From Thraustochytrium sp. TN22 (lineage: Eukaryota > Sar > Bigyra > Thraustochytrida > Thraustochytriidae), in the NCBI GenBank assembly GCA_013306675.1, contig JABLUY010000023.1:62001-126000 (forward strand): a stretch of DNA of 64,000 nt, in the 5' to 3' direction. Positions 18,303-29,774 of the stretch are shown here, piece after piece. Within the stretch, counting starts at the first letter, position 1, and each line of letters opens with the position of its first letter. Below the pieces are notes generated by a model, which saw only the letters and a list, made by a program, of their open reading frames with translations, did not search any database and was not told the origin of the DNA. The position numbers were made by a program, and so were the translations under genes.

Positions 18303-19973
18303 ATGGCGCGCGCGGCGGGGCGCGCGCTGGCGGCGCTGGCGGCGCTGGTGAGCGTGGCGACGGCGGCACGGTTGCGCGACTTCGTGGATGGCCATGGCCG
18401 TGGCGCAGCATCGGCGGCAGCGCCGGCCGCGCCGCGCACGTGGGCGGCGGCGCGCGGGCTTGACGGCGCGGTGCAGTGGACGGAGGTGCCCGCGCAGGTT
18501 CGCGAGGCGTGGTCCGCGCGGTGGGAAGCGCAGCGCGAGCTGGAGCTCGCAACGCCGGCGGCACGGTGGGTCAGGGACCACAGGGACAAGACGAACAAGG
18601 TGCCGGCGAGCGCGCTCCACGAGCTGTGCTTGGCGCCCCAGGACCAAGTCTGGGCGCCGGACGCGGACGCGCTCTTGGCTGGGCGTGAGGTGCGCAAGTC
18701 CAGGCCAGTGCAGGTCACCACGGCGAGCTTGCGGCAGCGGCAGCAAGAGCTCCTGGAGCGCCTGGAATCGGGGGCGCACGGCAGCGAGGGGACCTTGAAG
18801 GAGAAGCAAGAGAAGGAGGACGAGGAGGAGGAGGACGAGGAGGAGGAGGGCATTGGCGCGCTGCTGGCTGTGATGCCCGGGCGGAGGTCGGTGTTTTTGG
18901 CGCTGCGGCCACCGGGCGCGCAGACACGCAACACGGTGGTGGAGCGCTTCCACAACGGACGCAGCTGGGTATTCGTGCGGCACTTCGCCGGCGCGGACGC
19001 GGACATCGTGCACATGCTGACGTGGCAGGGGCGGCTGTACGCCGTGACGCGGGAGGGAGACCTCTTGGAGCGGAGACGCACGCGCGAAGGCGAGCTGGAA
19101 TGGTTCGCGATGCGCGGGCTGGGGCTGACGGCGGCGGCACAGGTGTCACTGCGGCGCAAGGCGACCTCGTTGTTCTTTGTGGACCGGCAAGGGCAGATTA
19201 TGGAGCGGCGCGGTGCGACGCCGCGCGCGGGCGAGGAGCCCGAGGCGGGCAGCGAAGAGCCCGGGTTCTTCAAGTGGATTGTGTACGACTCGCTGGTCCA
19301 CGAGCGATCCGGCTCGGGCGAGCGGCTGGCGCACCTGCTCGACGCAGAGGGTCTGGAGCCCGGCGTGCTGTACCTTGGCGGTACCGCAGGCGGGCTCTAC
19401 CGCGCGCAGTTGGACCTGCACAAGCACACGGCGGAGGTGAACGAGCTGGACAAGCCAGCTGTCACTCCGTTGGGGATGCAGCCCGGCGTGGTGGCCGGGG
19501 GCACGCTGTACCTGGCGTCAACGTTGGGTCACCTGGTGTTGGTTGGCTTCGGCAGCGGGGGCCTCTTGTGGGGCACATACGAGCAGCCCAACCCGGGTAT
19601 GCTCTTGGGAGGGCCGCTGGGCCCATCCCTGGGCGACGGGAGGCTCATCTTCGGGCTCGGCCGCAAGGGCGTGCTCCTAGCCATGGAGCTTGTGCAGCCA
19701 CGCGTGCACTGGTGGTCGCACGGCATGCCCCTCGACCCGGCCACCGGGCACTCCGTGCGTCTGCGCAAGGTTCCCGCCCGTACCATGGGCGATGAGGCCA
19801 TCGCGATGCTCACGGTGGACGACCGCTTGGCGCTGTACGCGCCGCACGGCTCGCACAGCGACACCGGCTGGGAGTGGACGCTCGTGGACCTTCCCGAGGT
19901 TGGCGACGCCATTTACTGCAGCGGCGGAGAAGGCCCGAATTCTTGCATGCCAGTACTGGATTCGACTTTTTGA
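18303..19973 (+). CDS. Secreted propeller-like protein
   Basis: A 556-residue protein starting at the ATG at 18303, with a signal peptide (basic start, then Ala/Leu/Val to about residue 21). Residues 150-185 include a Glu/Asp-rich block. From about 190 to the end there are repeated beta-rich units with Trp, for example RSWVFVRHF, LTWQGRLYAV, LYLGGTAGGLYR, LYLASTLGHLVLVGF and HWWSHGMPL. The protein ends with GWEWTLVDLP and two cysteines. The units resemble a beta-propeller, and the layout recalls a plant family of secreted propeller-like proteins. I recognise the architecture only and cannot name a function. It is tandem with the dehydratase gene (204-bp gap), both plus. Confidence 0.65.
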   Translation: MARAAGRALAALAALVSVATAARLRDFVDGHGRGAASAAAPAAPRTWAAARGLDGAVQWTEVPAQVREAWSARWEAQRELELATPAARWVRDHRDKTNKVPASALHELCLAPQDQVWAPDADALLAGREVRKSRPVQVTTASLRQRQQELLERLESGAHGSEGTLKEKQEKEDEEEEDEEEEGIGALLAVMPGRRSVFLALRPPGAQTRNTVVERFHNGRSWVFVRHFAGADADIVHMLTWQGRLYAVTREGDLLERRRTREGELEWFAMRGLGLTAAAQVSLRRKATSLFFVDRQGQIMERRGATPRAGEEPEAGSEEPGFFKWIVYDSLVHERSGSGERLAHLLDAEGLEPGVLYLGGTAGGLYRAQLDLHKHTAEVNELDKPAVTPLGMQPGVVAGGTLYLASTLGHLVLVGFGSGGLLWGTYEQPNPGMLLGGPLGPSLGDGRLIFGLGRKGVLLAMELVQPRVHWWSHGMPLDPATGHSVRLRKVPARTMGDEAIAMLTVDDRLALYAPHGSHSDTGWEWTLVDLPEVGDAIYCSGGEGPNSCMPVLDSTF

Positions 19974-20373
19974 TTGCATAATTGATACGCATAATTGATA
20001 CAGGTGAGGTTTTGGGCTCTTCGTGAAACAAACACCGCCGTCCTCAGCGTGCGCACTGCGCAGCGTCCAAGATACGTCCAGGACGCCCCCGAGCGAGCAG
20101 CTAGCCAGGCTGAGCCAGCCATCCGGACGGCGTTGTGAGACCAGCCATCCAAAGCCGACTCTGACGCGACCTGCAAGGCTTGCTGTTGTCGATGGATCCA
20201 AGGCCGAGTCCGACTGGCCAGCGATTGGATTGAATGGTCAGCGAGCCCTGCGCGCGCGCACGCACGCGCGCGCAGGCCAGTACGTCTTGGTCGCATCCCG
20301 TTTGCCCGCAGTGCGACCACAGTTCGTGTGAGGTTGCTCTTCCTTTCTCCCCCTGCGACGCTGCGTGTCTCTG

Positions 20374-20374
<1 letters not shown>

Positions 20375-20456
<82 letters not shown>
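20375..20456. repeat. Polypyrimidine (CT)n tract
   Basis: Two uninterrupted CT runs (20375-20410 and 20420-20456) are separated by a short CCCTCCCACC segment. The arrangement is close to a mirror repeat on one strand. Confidence 0.9.
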
Positions 20457-20459
<3 letters not shown>

Positions 20460-21242
20460 CTAGCCTACCTTTCAACCTCGTTCCCACTCGCACTCTCACT
20501 TTGTGTCGCCGCACCGCGGCCAAAACGCCGCTCGCTCTCTGCAACCACCAACATTGTTGAAGCAAGCAAACCTGGGCAGCCTGAGCTGCGCGAAGCTTGC
20601 CTTGTCGGCAGTGCTAACGTTAGTCGAAGACTTCGGAGATCTTGCAGCCAGGCTGAGCCAGCCAAGCCCAGCCCGCTGGCAGCCAGATCGACGGCGCGCG
20701 TCCGCGGCCGACGCTCGATGAACGCTACCATGCCTAGAGGCCGTACAGTGCAGTGACAGTTGATCGCAGTCGCCCAACGCAGCTGCGCAAGCTCTCTCCT
20801 TGGGAGCCCGCCCACTCAGAACAGCGGTGAATCAGCGCCTCTCCTAACTAAGGCAGGTTGTGTGACAAGCGGCCAGCCTGCAGTGCCTTCAGCCAGCCAG
20901 ACAGCACCGCAGTGCCTTCAGCCAGCCAGCCAGCCAGCACTGCAGCCAGCCAGCCCAGTGCGAGAGCAAGTTGCAAGCTTCGCGATCTTTGCGATCAAGG
21001 ACTGACTGGTTGGCGCGGCCGCTCGGCGCAAACACGCGCGGCTGCGGCGCACGAAGCAGCCAAAGCCAGACTGGCGGCGGGTGGCGGACGCGGCCGCGCC
21101 TGCTCAAGCCGCACAACGCAAGGCGAAAAGCAGTGCCCGAGGCGGCCCCCACGGAAGAGGAGCAAAGCGTGCGAGCTTTCTGCGGGGCGATTCAGGGCAA
21201 AGCTGTGGGGCCACTGCGGGCACGCTGCCGAGCACAGGCGCG

Positions 21243-21290
21243 GTTAGGCGCCCCAGCCGCTCGTTAGGCGCCCCAGCCGCTCGTTAGGCA
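21243..21290. repeat. 20-bp tandem repeat
   Basis: Two identical 20-bp units beginning gttaggcgcc are followed by the first 7-8 bases of a third. Confidence 0.9.
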
Positions 21291-22025
21291 GCCAGCCTAA
21301 AAGCACTGCAGCTCAGGCTGCCGCTGCGGCGCGGCAAAACCTCAACGAGGTCCCCTTGCTCGATGGCGTGCAAGCACGGGAGGGAGCGTGGGCATTGTTG
21401 CCCACTCCCTCACTGTTCACTGCCAGCCAGCGGCCAGGGCATCGTGATCCATGGCGCCCGCCGGTGGACTACGGTTTCGAGTGGAGACATGCGCGCTGCG
21501 TAGCGCCAAGTCTACGCACGCCAGTACATGGGCAACATGGTGGGAGGGGAAGGGGTGGGCGGGCAGCGGCGCAAAGCAGCCAGAGGAGCGAGGAGATAAA
21601 ATCTCCGTGCTCAGAATGAAGACTGCACACAGACAGGTGCGGCGCGAGTCCTGCCTGCAAGAAAAAGGGGGTTGTCATAAAGAGCGAGCGAGAAAAAACG
21701 TTGAGCCGGATCGATCACATCACAGTCAAAGGCAATCAAAACAGAGAGAGAGGCGGGGATGATGCGCCGCGCCGTGTCGTCGTCGTGTGGTCGGTAAGTA
21801 TGTGTGTATGTTGGTGGTGGTGGTACAAGGGGGGTCACCCGGTTTGGTTTGGTTTGGTCCGTGCCAGCAGCAACAAACCATCTGAGAGGAGCGGAGCAGT
21901 GCAGACGGCGAGGGCAGGTCGCCGCTGGTGCGCTCGCTCGCTCATCAGGATGGCTGCTGAGGTACCCTCCCCTACCCAGGCAGGCCAGGCAGGCCAGGCG
22001 GGCAGGGTAAGCTCAGCTGGCTAGT

Positions 22026-23438
22026 CTACACAACCTTGCACTTCTTCGGCTGCTCGAAGATGTCAAGGTCCCAGTCGGCGACGGTGCGCTTGGTGCCGTG
22101 AAACGGCAGCTGGTGGTTGTTGTTGAGCGAGGAGGGAGTGAGAGGGCCGCGCGAGGTGGGCGTCATGACGCGGAAGTTCATGTTGGTAGGCGTGATGGCC
22201 TTGCCGCTCTGACAGTCCTGGACGAGGAGGAGCTCGAGAACCTCGTCAAACTCGGGTGCGCCGCCAGAGAAGAAGGCGTGCGCCGCCGGGTCGTTGATGA
22301 TATCATCATCGTCCGCGACGAGATCGGCAGAGAAGATGGCATCGGTGGCAAGCGGCAGCTCAGGCTCATGCAGGTTGGTGGTGATCACCTGCAGAGGCTG
22401 GAGCGGACCCTGGTGCGGCTCGTGCTGCTGCAGGTCGTCCTGCAGGCGGTGCTGGCGCAAGCCGACACTGCTGTTGGGATCGTGGTGGTGGTAGGGGTGC
22501 TGCTGGTAGTGCAGGTGCTGGTGGTGGTGGTTGTGCTGCTGATGGTGATGCTGGGCCGCGGCAGCGGCCTGGGCGGCCGCGAGGCGCTCGCGCTCGCGCT
22601 CCTCGTGGGCGAGCTGCGCCTGGGCGGCCGGGCCACCGATGGCGAGCACGCGGGCGCGAGCGCCGGAGGTGGCGAGCGAGCGCGCGCGCTTGGCGAAGGT
22701 CTTCTCGGCAAGGGGCTCGACCTTGAGCTTGCGCGGGAGCGGGGTGCGTTCGAGCGGCATGTGGCGCGCGGGCTGGAGCGGCGAGCCCTTGCTGGCCTTG
22801 ATCTTGCGCGCCTCGTGGTAGCCCGTGACGAACATGCCCCGGATGCCATACTTGACGCGCGTGCCGCGGAAGCAGGGCCAGATCTGGCGGCGGCGGAAGA
22901 GCTTGAGCAGGCTCGTCTCGACGTTCTCCGGGAACGGGTTGCGGCCCGTCTTGGGGTCGCCGGTCACGTGCGAGCGCACGGTGTGTACAAAGGTGAGGTG
23001 CGGGTTCTTGAGCTTGGACTTGCGGCTCGCCTCCCACTCCTCGAAGCACTCCTTGCTCATGATGCCGCTGGCGTCGCAGCTGCCGTCCGGGAGCGGCTTG
23101 ACGTAGGTCATGAAGATCTCCATGGAGGTCTTGGGCGCATCGGCGCTCAGGTTGCTGAGCGAGCGGGCGAGCGGCGCCACAATGCCGGCGGCGGCCAGGG
23201 CATCCTCGTCCACCGGCTTGGCCTTGAACGGCGAGTCGGCCTTGCGATCGACGTCCTCGTCGTCGCTGCATGCGGCAGGCTGGCGGTGCACGTTTTCGGC
23301 GTCCTCGTGGTCGAGGAGCTGCGTGGGCGCGTCCGAAACATCGCTCTGGGTGTCGTCGGCGCTCGGCACCACGTGCACGCTCCAGTCCCGCGGGCGGTAC
23401 ATGGAGGAGGTGGTGGTGGTGGTGGTGGAGCCCGTCAT
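22026..23438 (-). CDS. Unrecognised, probably nuclear protein with Gln/His-rich region
   Basis: A 470-residue protein from the first ATG (23438). I do not recognise the family. A Thr/Ser start and acidic region (20-85) precede a well-composed core at about 105-212. The core has SMEIFMTYVKPLPDGSCDA, then FEEWEASRKSKLKNPHLTF, then TGDPKTGRNPFP, a basic FRRRQIWPCFRGTRVKYGIRG and a terminal helix. Next come a Gln/His/Ala-rich tract (about 280-365), an acidic Asp run (about 390-410) and a basic tail ending PKKCKVV, like a monopartite nuclear signal. The mix of one folded basic core with low-complexity activation-type tracts suggests a DNA- or RNA-binding regulator, as an inference only. It borders the 9-kb gene-free block. 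Confidence 0.65.
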   Translation of the reverse strand: MTGSTTTTTTSSMYRPRDWSVHVVPSADDTQSDVSDAPTQLLDHEDAENVHRQPAACSDDEDVDRKADSPFKAKPVDEDALAAAGIVAPLARSLSNLSADAPKTSMEIFMTYVKPLPDGSCDASGIMSKECFEEWEASRKSKLKNPHLTFVHTVRSHVTGDPKTGRNPFPENVETSLLKLFRRRQIWPCFRGTRVKYGIRGMFVTGYHEARKIKASKGSPLQPARHMPLERTPLPRKLKVEPLAEKTFAKRARSLATSGARARVLAIGGPAAQAQLAHEERERERLAAAQAAAAAQHHHQQHNHHHQHLHYQQHPYHHHDPNSSVGLRQHRLQDDLQQHEPHQGPLQPLQVITTNLHEPELPLATDAIFSADLVADDDDIINDPAAHAFFSGGAPEFDEVLELLLVQDCQSGKAITPTNMNFRVMTPTSRGPLTPSSLNNNHQLPFHGTKRTVADWDLDIFEQPKKCKVV

Positions 23439-24190
23439 GGTGTTGACGAGGACGGAGCAGAAGTGGTGCTCGGCGTCTTGGTGGTGGTGGTGTGGTCGCT
23501 GATGCAGCAGCAGCTGCTGCTCGGCGCGAGCAGGAAGGAGGAGAAGTGTTCTGTCTGTCACGCTCGGGTCGAGCCAGGCCAGGCAAGCCAGGTTGGTTTG
23601 ATGGATGCTATGTTGGCGGGCGCCGTGGCGGTGCTCGCCGACGATCTCGTTGTGCTCGCCGAGGAGATGCTCGCCGACAATGCCAATTGGAATGCGGTGT
23701 GATTGGATTCTGCTGCCGCGCCGCCTCCTCCTGCTCTGTCCTCGAAAGACTATGCTCGGTCGGCTGTTTTCGCTTTTGATTGCAGGTCTGCGCTGCGTGC
23801 TTGTCCCCTGCTCGGTCGGCTTGCCCCTCCCTGCTTGCTCGCCTGCTGCGCCTGCCTTCCTACCAGACCAGTCTGCCTGCTCGAGCCAGAGCCAGAGCCA
23901 AGGTGCGCCCTCACGGCAGGCCTCCTGCGACCTCCTTCCGGATACCGCGGCCCCAGCCGAGCACGCTGCCCCGCTCGTGGCAGCTCGGCTCCGAGCCGAT
24001 CGCTCCTGGACGCTCGATCAAGCGCTCTTCTTCCTCCAGGAGACGCTCCACCGGGGCTCGGCCCTCGCGCGGGCCGCCATGGCGCCCGCGCCTTCTGTGG
24101 CGGCGCCTGCTGCCTGCACGGCGCCATGACTGCAGCGGTACACTTCTGCCAAAGCTCGGAAGTTACAGAGCGGCGCGGCGTAGCGCAGCC

Positions 24191-24240
24191 CAGCGCAGCG
24201 CAGCGCAGCGCAGCGCAGCGCAGCGCGGCGCGGCGCAGCG
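24191..24240. repeat. GCGCA pentanucleotide run
   Basis: About ten units of CGCAG/GCGCA, the last ones degenerating to CGCGG. Confidence 0.9.
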
Positions 24241-24306
24241 CAGGTGATGCGAAGCGAGATCGGATCATCATCGGACAAGTCCATCATGCGAACTTACTTG
24301 CCAAGC

Positions 24307-24330
24307 CGAGCGAGCGAGCGAGCGAGCGAG
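24307..24330. repeat. (GAGC)n run
   Basis: About six uninterrupted units of GAGC. Confidence 0.85.
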
Positions 24331-27300
24331 ATCCCAGGGATCGACTGGCGGCCCGCGCCGACCTTGGCGTGTGGCGATGGACAGCGGGGAAAGCGGTGCC
24401 GCAGGGCGGGGCGGGGCGTTCGTGCGTGCTTGCTTGCTTGCTTGCATGCTACGAGCTAGCCGGCCGGCCGGCCGGCCTCCAGCCAGAGGGTAGCGACGGG
24501 CGGCCCTGACGTGGAGAGAGCGCGCGGTAACCAGGTTGGCAAGGTGTTGTTTAGTTGTGCGAGTGAACGTTTCCACACGCGCTGCGCATTGCAGGTGCCT
24601 GGTAGTGCAGTGCTGCTGCGCAAAGAGAGCTTGGCTCTGCTTGCGCTGGCAGCTGAGCTACCAACAGCTAGCTACAGCTAGTTGCCTGCCCAAGACAAAT
24701 CACGAGAATCAGGCTACGCCCGGCCGCCACCGCTCGCGGCTGCAGCCAGACGAAACAGCCGAGCTCGTTGATCTGCTCGGGGGCCAGACTGCGAGGTGAG
24801 GCCTGGTTTGCTAGCGCGTTGTTGGCCGGGCGGCCTTTGCTTGCGCTGCGTCGCGCACCCCAGACACGGCCCGTCACAGGCCTTCGACAGCGCCGTGCCG
24901 GGGCGCGCCTGTCTGTCTGTGGTGGCTGATCGATCAATGACAAGTCTGTCTGTGCTGCCAGCTCCGCTCTTGAAGGCGAGCCGGAAGCGCGCGCAGTGGC
25001 CACAGCCGACCGACCGACCGGCCGGCCGACCGACCGACCGACAACAGAGAGCGCGGCGCGGCGCGCTGCAGCGGCGGTGCGAGAGCAGCAGCAGCCATCT
25101 ATCTATCTGTGGCACTCCGGGCCGCGAGCGCCGGCCGGCCCAGGTGCGAACCACCGGCGGGCTGGCCCCAGCACAGGCGCCCGGTGCTCGGCGACGAGGC
25201 GCCGCGATGACGATGCGACGAAGCTCGCGAAACCGCCAGCCATGAATGCGAATCACGGGCGACATCTTGGTTTCGTCTCGGCTTGGATTCTGAATAACTC
25301 TTCTCGCATCGATCAACTTCAAGTTCGTGCGAAGCTGCGAAGCAAAGTAGAGAAGAACCTGCGCCGGATTGTGGTTCTTGGCGCGGCCACGTGCCGCTCG
25401 CTTCCTCCGTCCGCTGCCCGCCCGCCCTACTACGAGCCAGGTGGCCGAGGGCGAGGGCAAGCTTGAGAGCGAGCCGAGCCGAACGAAGCGCGAGCGGCGC
25501 GACGCAACGCGACGCGGCGCAACGCAACGCGATGCAGCGCGAGCTCAATGTCTTGAGCGCAAGGGGCTGCGGCGCGACGCCGCAGCGAGGCCGGGGACCG
25601 CTTTGCTTCGCCGCGGCCTTGGTTGGACCAACAAGACTCGGACTGCCTGGGGCATGGATGGATGGCTCCGGGCTGTCTTCGACTGCCCAGTGCATCGCCA
25701 CGCCTCGCGCCGCCGCCCCGCCTCACCACCCCTCCCCGCCCCGCCATGCTCCGCAACGCGCCCGGGTGAGCCTTGGCCAAGCACAGCCTGGGGCTGCCCA
25801 GCCCAGCCCAACCAGCTTGAGCCTGGCCCAGGACCCACCCACGTGGGCAGCGCCCACGGCCCCACGCGCGGCTCGCTCGCTCGCTCGCTCGCTCGACATG
25901 GTGATCGATCGCAGCCCGGAGCCCCCTCTTCCCGTGGATCGATCCGTGGGGCACGGCCAGCGTGGGCCTTCTCTCTGACAAAAGTTGGGGTCCTTGCCCC
26001 CGGCTGCCGGCCGGGCCCGCACATCAGCTCAGTCGCCACCTCAGAAGTGTGTCGCTGTGGGGACAGCTAGCTCGCAACCTGGTAGTGCGCTGGCCTGCGA
26101 CGGGCGCCTGTGCCGCCCTGCTCACTTGGAGCCACCAAAAGGTGCGCCGGGGCCGGTGCCTGCCTGCCAGGCTCTCGCTCTTTGGTATGCCACCAAGCAA
26201 AAGAACTCTGCTCTCGTGCTCCAGCTAGCTAGCTAGCTAGTGCAGAGCTTCAGCCCATCTAGCTGAGGGCTGGCCGGGGCACACGCATGCCGGGCACCCC
26301 GGGCCGGTAAGCACTTGCGATAGGGCCGAGGCGCTTTTTTGGCTGGTGCATTACATACAACTTGAAGGTGTGCGCCGCAACACTGCCCGCAGAGCCGCAC
26401 CAAAGGCGGAGCAAAGCCATCACGTCACGGTGGGCCGTCTGGCAGCCAGACCAAGCGCGTCACGTTGTAGCGCGTTGCGTCGCCGTGCTGCGCAGCGCGC
26501 AAAAAGGGCGGCTGCCTGAGGCCTTGTGACAAGCTCGCCCAACGCCGAGAGTGCCTTTGCGCGCGTCTCGCTACTAGCTTGCCTTGCTGAGCAGGCAGGC
26601 ACCGAACCTGCGGCAACCTGCCGCGCCGACGCCACCACGCCCATGAACCCTTTTGTTTGAAGCGAGTTTCGACAACAGGCAGAGCCACTTCGTTCAGCAA
26701 AGCTCGCTTGCTTATCTGCCAAAACTGCTTGCAGAGCAATCTCGCACCTTCTTCGCCCCACTCACGCCCATCACGCCCTTGCCCCCTGGCGCGAACCTTG
26801 CTGGGTGCGCCGCCGCGCGCCGCCGCGCGATGCCGCACAACAAAGCCTTGCTCCCGGGGCCCGCGCCAGCGCCGCGCGTCCGTTCGCATACGCACGCTCG
26901 CACGCACGGACGCACCAGTGGTGATGGGGCGCCAGCGGGGCGCGCCAGCGGGGCGCGCCAGCGGGGCGCCAGCGCCCCTGCGCGCCGCCACGTGACAAGT
27001 CTCCAAAGCAAGCAAGGCACATCGCACGCCGTACGGCACCAAGGCACGGCTTGGCATCGCCGCTGCCCGACTGGGGGCCCACGCAACCTGCTCCCAAGAC
27101 CGCCCGTGGCCGGCTTCACGAGGAGTCTACAGACGCCGCTTGGCTCAGCGCAGGCTGACATGTGATGAGTGCGCTTTCGGATCATCGAAAGCTGCGCAGG
27201 CACTGGCAGGCTTCGTTCGCTTTGCGCTTACGCGGCGCAACGCGACGACACAGTAGTCAGCTGGCTCGTCGTGCCTTGCCTGACAACACCAGTAAGGACC

Positions 27301-27971
27301 CGGCCCGCCGCTCCAGGCTTGGCCCGCGCGCTCGCAGCAAAAGCCCATCCGCGCCAAGAACGCTTGGGGCGGTAGGCCCGCTTGCTTGTTGCTCTACGAC
27401 CGGCCCCGGTCCCGGCCGCGACCTAATCTCGCGGCGCCCCCGGCCGAGCCGCGGCGCGGCTACGTAGGTGTCGCAGGCTAGCGGCGCAGAGTCCGGGCTC
27501 GCCAATCTGCTGCTTTTGGAAGATCTCGCCGAACTGTGGATTGCCACCTCGAAGTGGCGGCTTAGTGGCCACCTGCGCGTGAGTCAGAGTCTTGTTCGCC
27601 TTGTTCGCGCAAGTAAGCATTCTTTGTCTATGCGCCTCGAACCCGACGTCTGTGCGAGTAGGGACCTCCCCCTAGCTCTCGCTTGACTTGCCAAGGCGAG
27701 CGGCGCTCGCCGCTCAGCTGGCTCGAGCTGCCACCGCCCGGGCGCCAGTGCCTGCCAGGCTGCTGGCCTAGCAGCCTACCGCTGCTGCAGTGGTGCTGCC
27801 GCAGCGCACCCTCCACAGTGCGAGCCAGGCGAGGCGGGACAGGTGCCGGGTGGGGCCCCGGCGCTGGCCCGGCCTGGCTGCGCCACGCGCTCTCTCCATG
27901 GCGGCATGCTGATCAGATCGGGCCCCACGAGTAGACAGACTGCAATTGCACGCAGCATTGCATCGAGCCGA

Positions 27972-28004
27972 TGCACTGCACTGCACTGCACTGCACTGCA
28001 CTGC
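27972..28004. repeat. (CACTG)n pentanucleotide run
   Basis: Six units of CACTG, ending in CTGCAG. Confidence 0.9.
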
Positions 28005-29671
28005 AGCCCCAGAGGCCAGGCTGCGCTACCTAGACCTGGCAATAAGCTCGCGGCTGGCGCCCGCGGGCCGGCGTTGTGGCCTGGCCACACGCCCGCAAGG
28101 GCCGTGATGATGATGATGATGGTGGCCCACGCAAGCAAGGCATCACGCCCTCGAGCAAGCGCCCCGCGCGCGGCGGCGCGGCGGCACGGCTCGGCGGCCT
28201 CGCGCCGTGCCCGAGCGGCCGGCCCACGGCGACGCGCGCCGACGGACGCGTAGCCAGGAGCCTCCGCGCGGGGCGATGCTCAGCGCCTGCGAGGCGAGAG
28301 CTTGGGCGCGTGGGCGCTGGGGCGGGGCGCGGGGCGGGGCAGCGCGGGGCGGCGCGCGCCGCTGCCGAGCGCCAGCAGAGGACGTGGGAGCGCGTGGCGG
28401 CCCTGAGCGCAGCAGAGCGAAGCTGAGCCGCGTATCCCAAGATGGAGATGGCCGTCACAAGGCCAGCCAGCATCGAGCCGACCTGCGAAGGTAGGGCAAT
28501 CACTGTCAAGGCTTGATGAGCTGGTGATTGATCCTCGTGATGATGCTGCTACCCTCCGCTCTCTCCGCACCGCACACGCTCCCTCGCGCAAGGCCAAGAG
28601 CAGATGCGGCCCGAGCCTCTCGCCGGACGGGTCCGGCGCCAGCCGGCTGCTGGCTGCTGGCAAGTTGGCTGCGTTTACTGCTGCTTGCGGGCCAGCAAGC
28701 GAGCGCGCGTGTGCCAGCCAGGCTGAGCCAGCCTTTGCTTGCTTGCTTGCATGCTCGCTTGCGCCCAGTGACAGTGAGAAAAAGAAGATACAGATCGTAG
28801 TGAGGAGTGGCCGTGCTAGCCCGGGGTGCGCGCTGCGGGCACCAGCCAACGCTCCACCAGCGGGATCCCGGCCAAAGAGGCGAGCCGGGCTACCTTCTCG
28901 CGCACCAGAGAGCTTGCTCTTGCTTGCCAACCCCGCTGGCCCGGCGCGGCTCTGGCCACGCGGCGCGCGGCGCGCGGGCCAGTGCGTGATGGCTTGCCCC
29001 AGTCGCAAGCCAGCTGCGCAGGCCGTGCAGGCCGGCCGCGAGAGCACGCGCCGAGGCGGAACCTGACGCGCGCGGGGCGGACGAGCGCGCAGCGCGCTGC
29101 AACTTTCTTGCTAGCTAGGACAAGACGTGCTTCAGCTTGCAGTGCTCCAGGCCTGCAGGCACTGTCAAGCACTGCACTGCATGTAAAACCGCCGCCAGGG
29201 CCGCAGGCCACGCCAGCCATGGCAGCAAAAGCAGCGCATGCGCAAGCGCGCAGGCGCAAGGGGCCCCGGTGGGGGCAGCAGCCAGGCAGGCCCAGCGCAG
29301 CCCAGCAGCAGCCCCTTGCCTCAAGCATAGCGCGCTCAAGCATAGGATCGTCACCGTCACGTCGGCCAGGAGCTAGCCTAGCTCAACGCACCTCGCAGCT
29401 CAAGGCAGTAGCGCGCGCCCGGGAGGTCAGGTCCCTCCTGTACTACATCGCAGGCTGCCCTTGTCTCCAGTGCCACCCAGCTCAGCTGCATCGGCCGGCC
29501 GGAAGCGAGCCCGGTGCGCTGAGGTGGCGTGCCCCAGCCGCTGTGGCGACCCGCGCGCTCGCCACGGATGGCCTCGGCGCCAGCCGCTCACGCCTGGCTG
29601 TCCGCCGGCGCCTGGCCTCCGGTGCGCCGCGCGAGCACCGCGCCACTCCAGCCTCCCCGCGCGGCCGCTGC

Positions 29672-29774
29672 GGAGCCGAGCCGGCCCGAGCCGAGCCGAG
29701 TCGAGCCGAGCCGAGCCGAGCCGAGCCGAGCCGAGCCGAGCCGAGCCGAGCCGAGCCGGGGCGGGTCGAGCCGA
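29672..29774. repeat. (GAGCC)n pentanucleotide run
   Basis: About twenty units of GAGCC with a few interruptions. It is the longest pentanucleotide array in the window. Confidence 0.9.

Larger units (their letters stand above)
19974..22025. other. Convergent repeat-rich spacer, 2.05 kb
   Basis: It lies between two gene 3' ends. It contains a long CT tract (20375-20456), two close copies of cagtgccttcagccagccag (20881-20900 and from about 20910), and a 20-bp tandem repeat beginning gttaggcgcc (21243-21262, 21263-21282, partial third copy). The palindrome CTAACGTTAG sits at 20613-20622. Two copies of gccaggctgagccagcc lie at 20104-20120 and 20647-20663. No gene could be supported: the open frames are low-complexity and overlap on both strands. 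Confidence 0.55.

Noticed and set aside
22098-23702. A 534-codon plus-strand frame opposite the unrecognised nuclear gene
   Set aside because: It is Leu/Val/Gly/Arg-rich without a domain, and the minus frame has a better protein-like core and start.
24640-24690. A tagctcag-like A box on the minus strand
   Set aside because: The D-stem does not pair and no B box follows.
25301-25313. Thirteen bases (ttctcgcatcgat) identical to the conserved 5.8S rRNA core
   Set aside because: Flanking sequence does not continue the match, and a real 5.8S gene would be conserved for 150 bases beside SSU and LSU genes.
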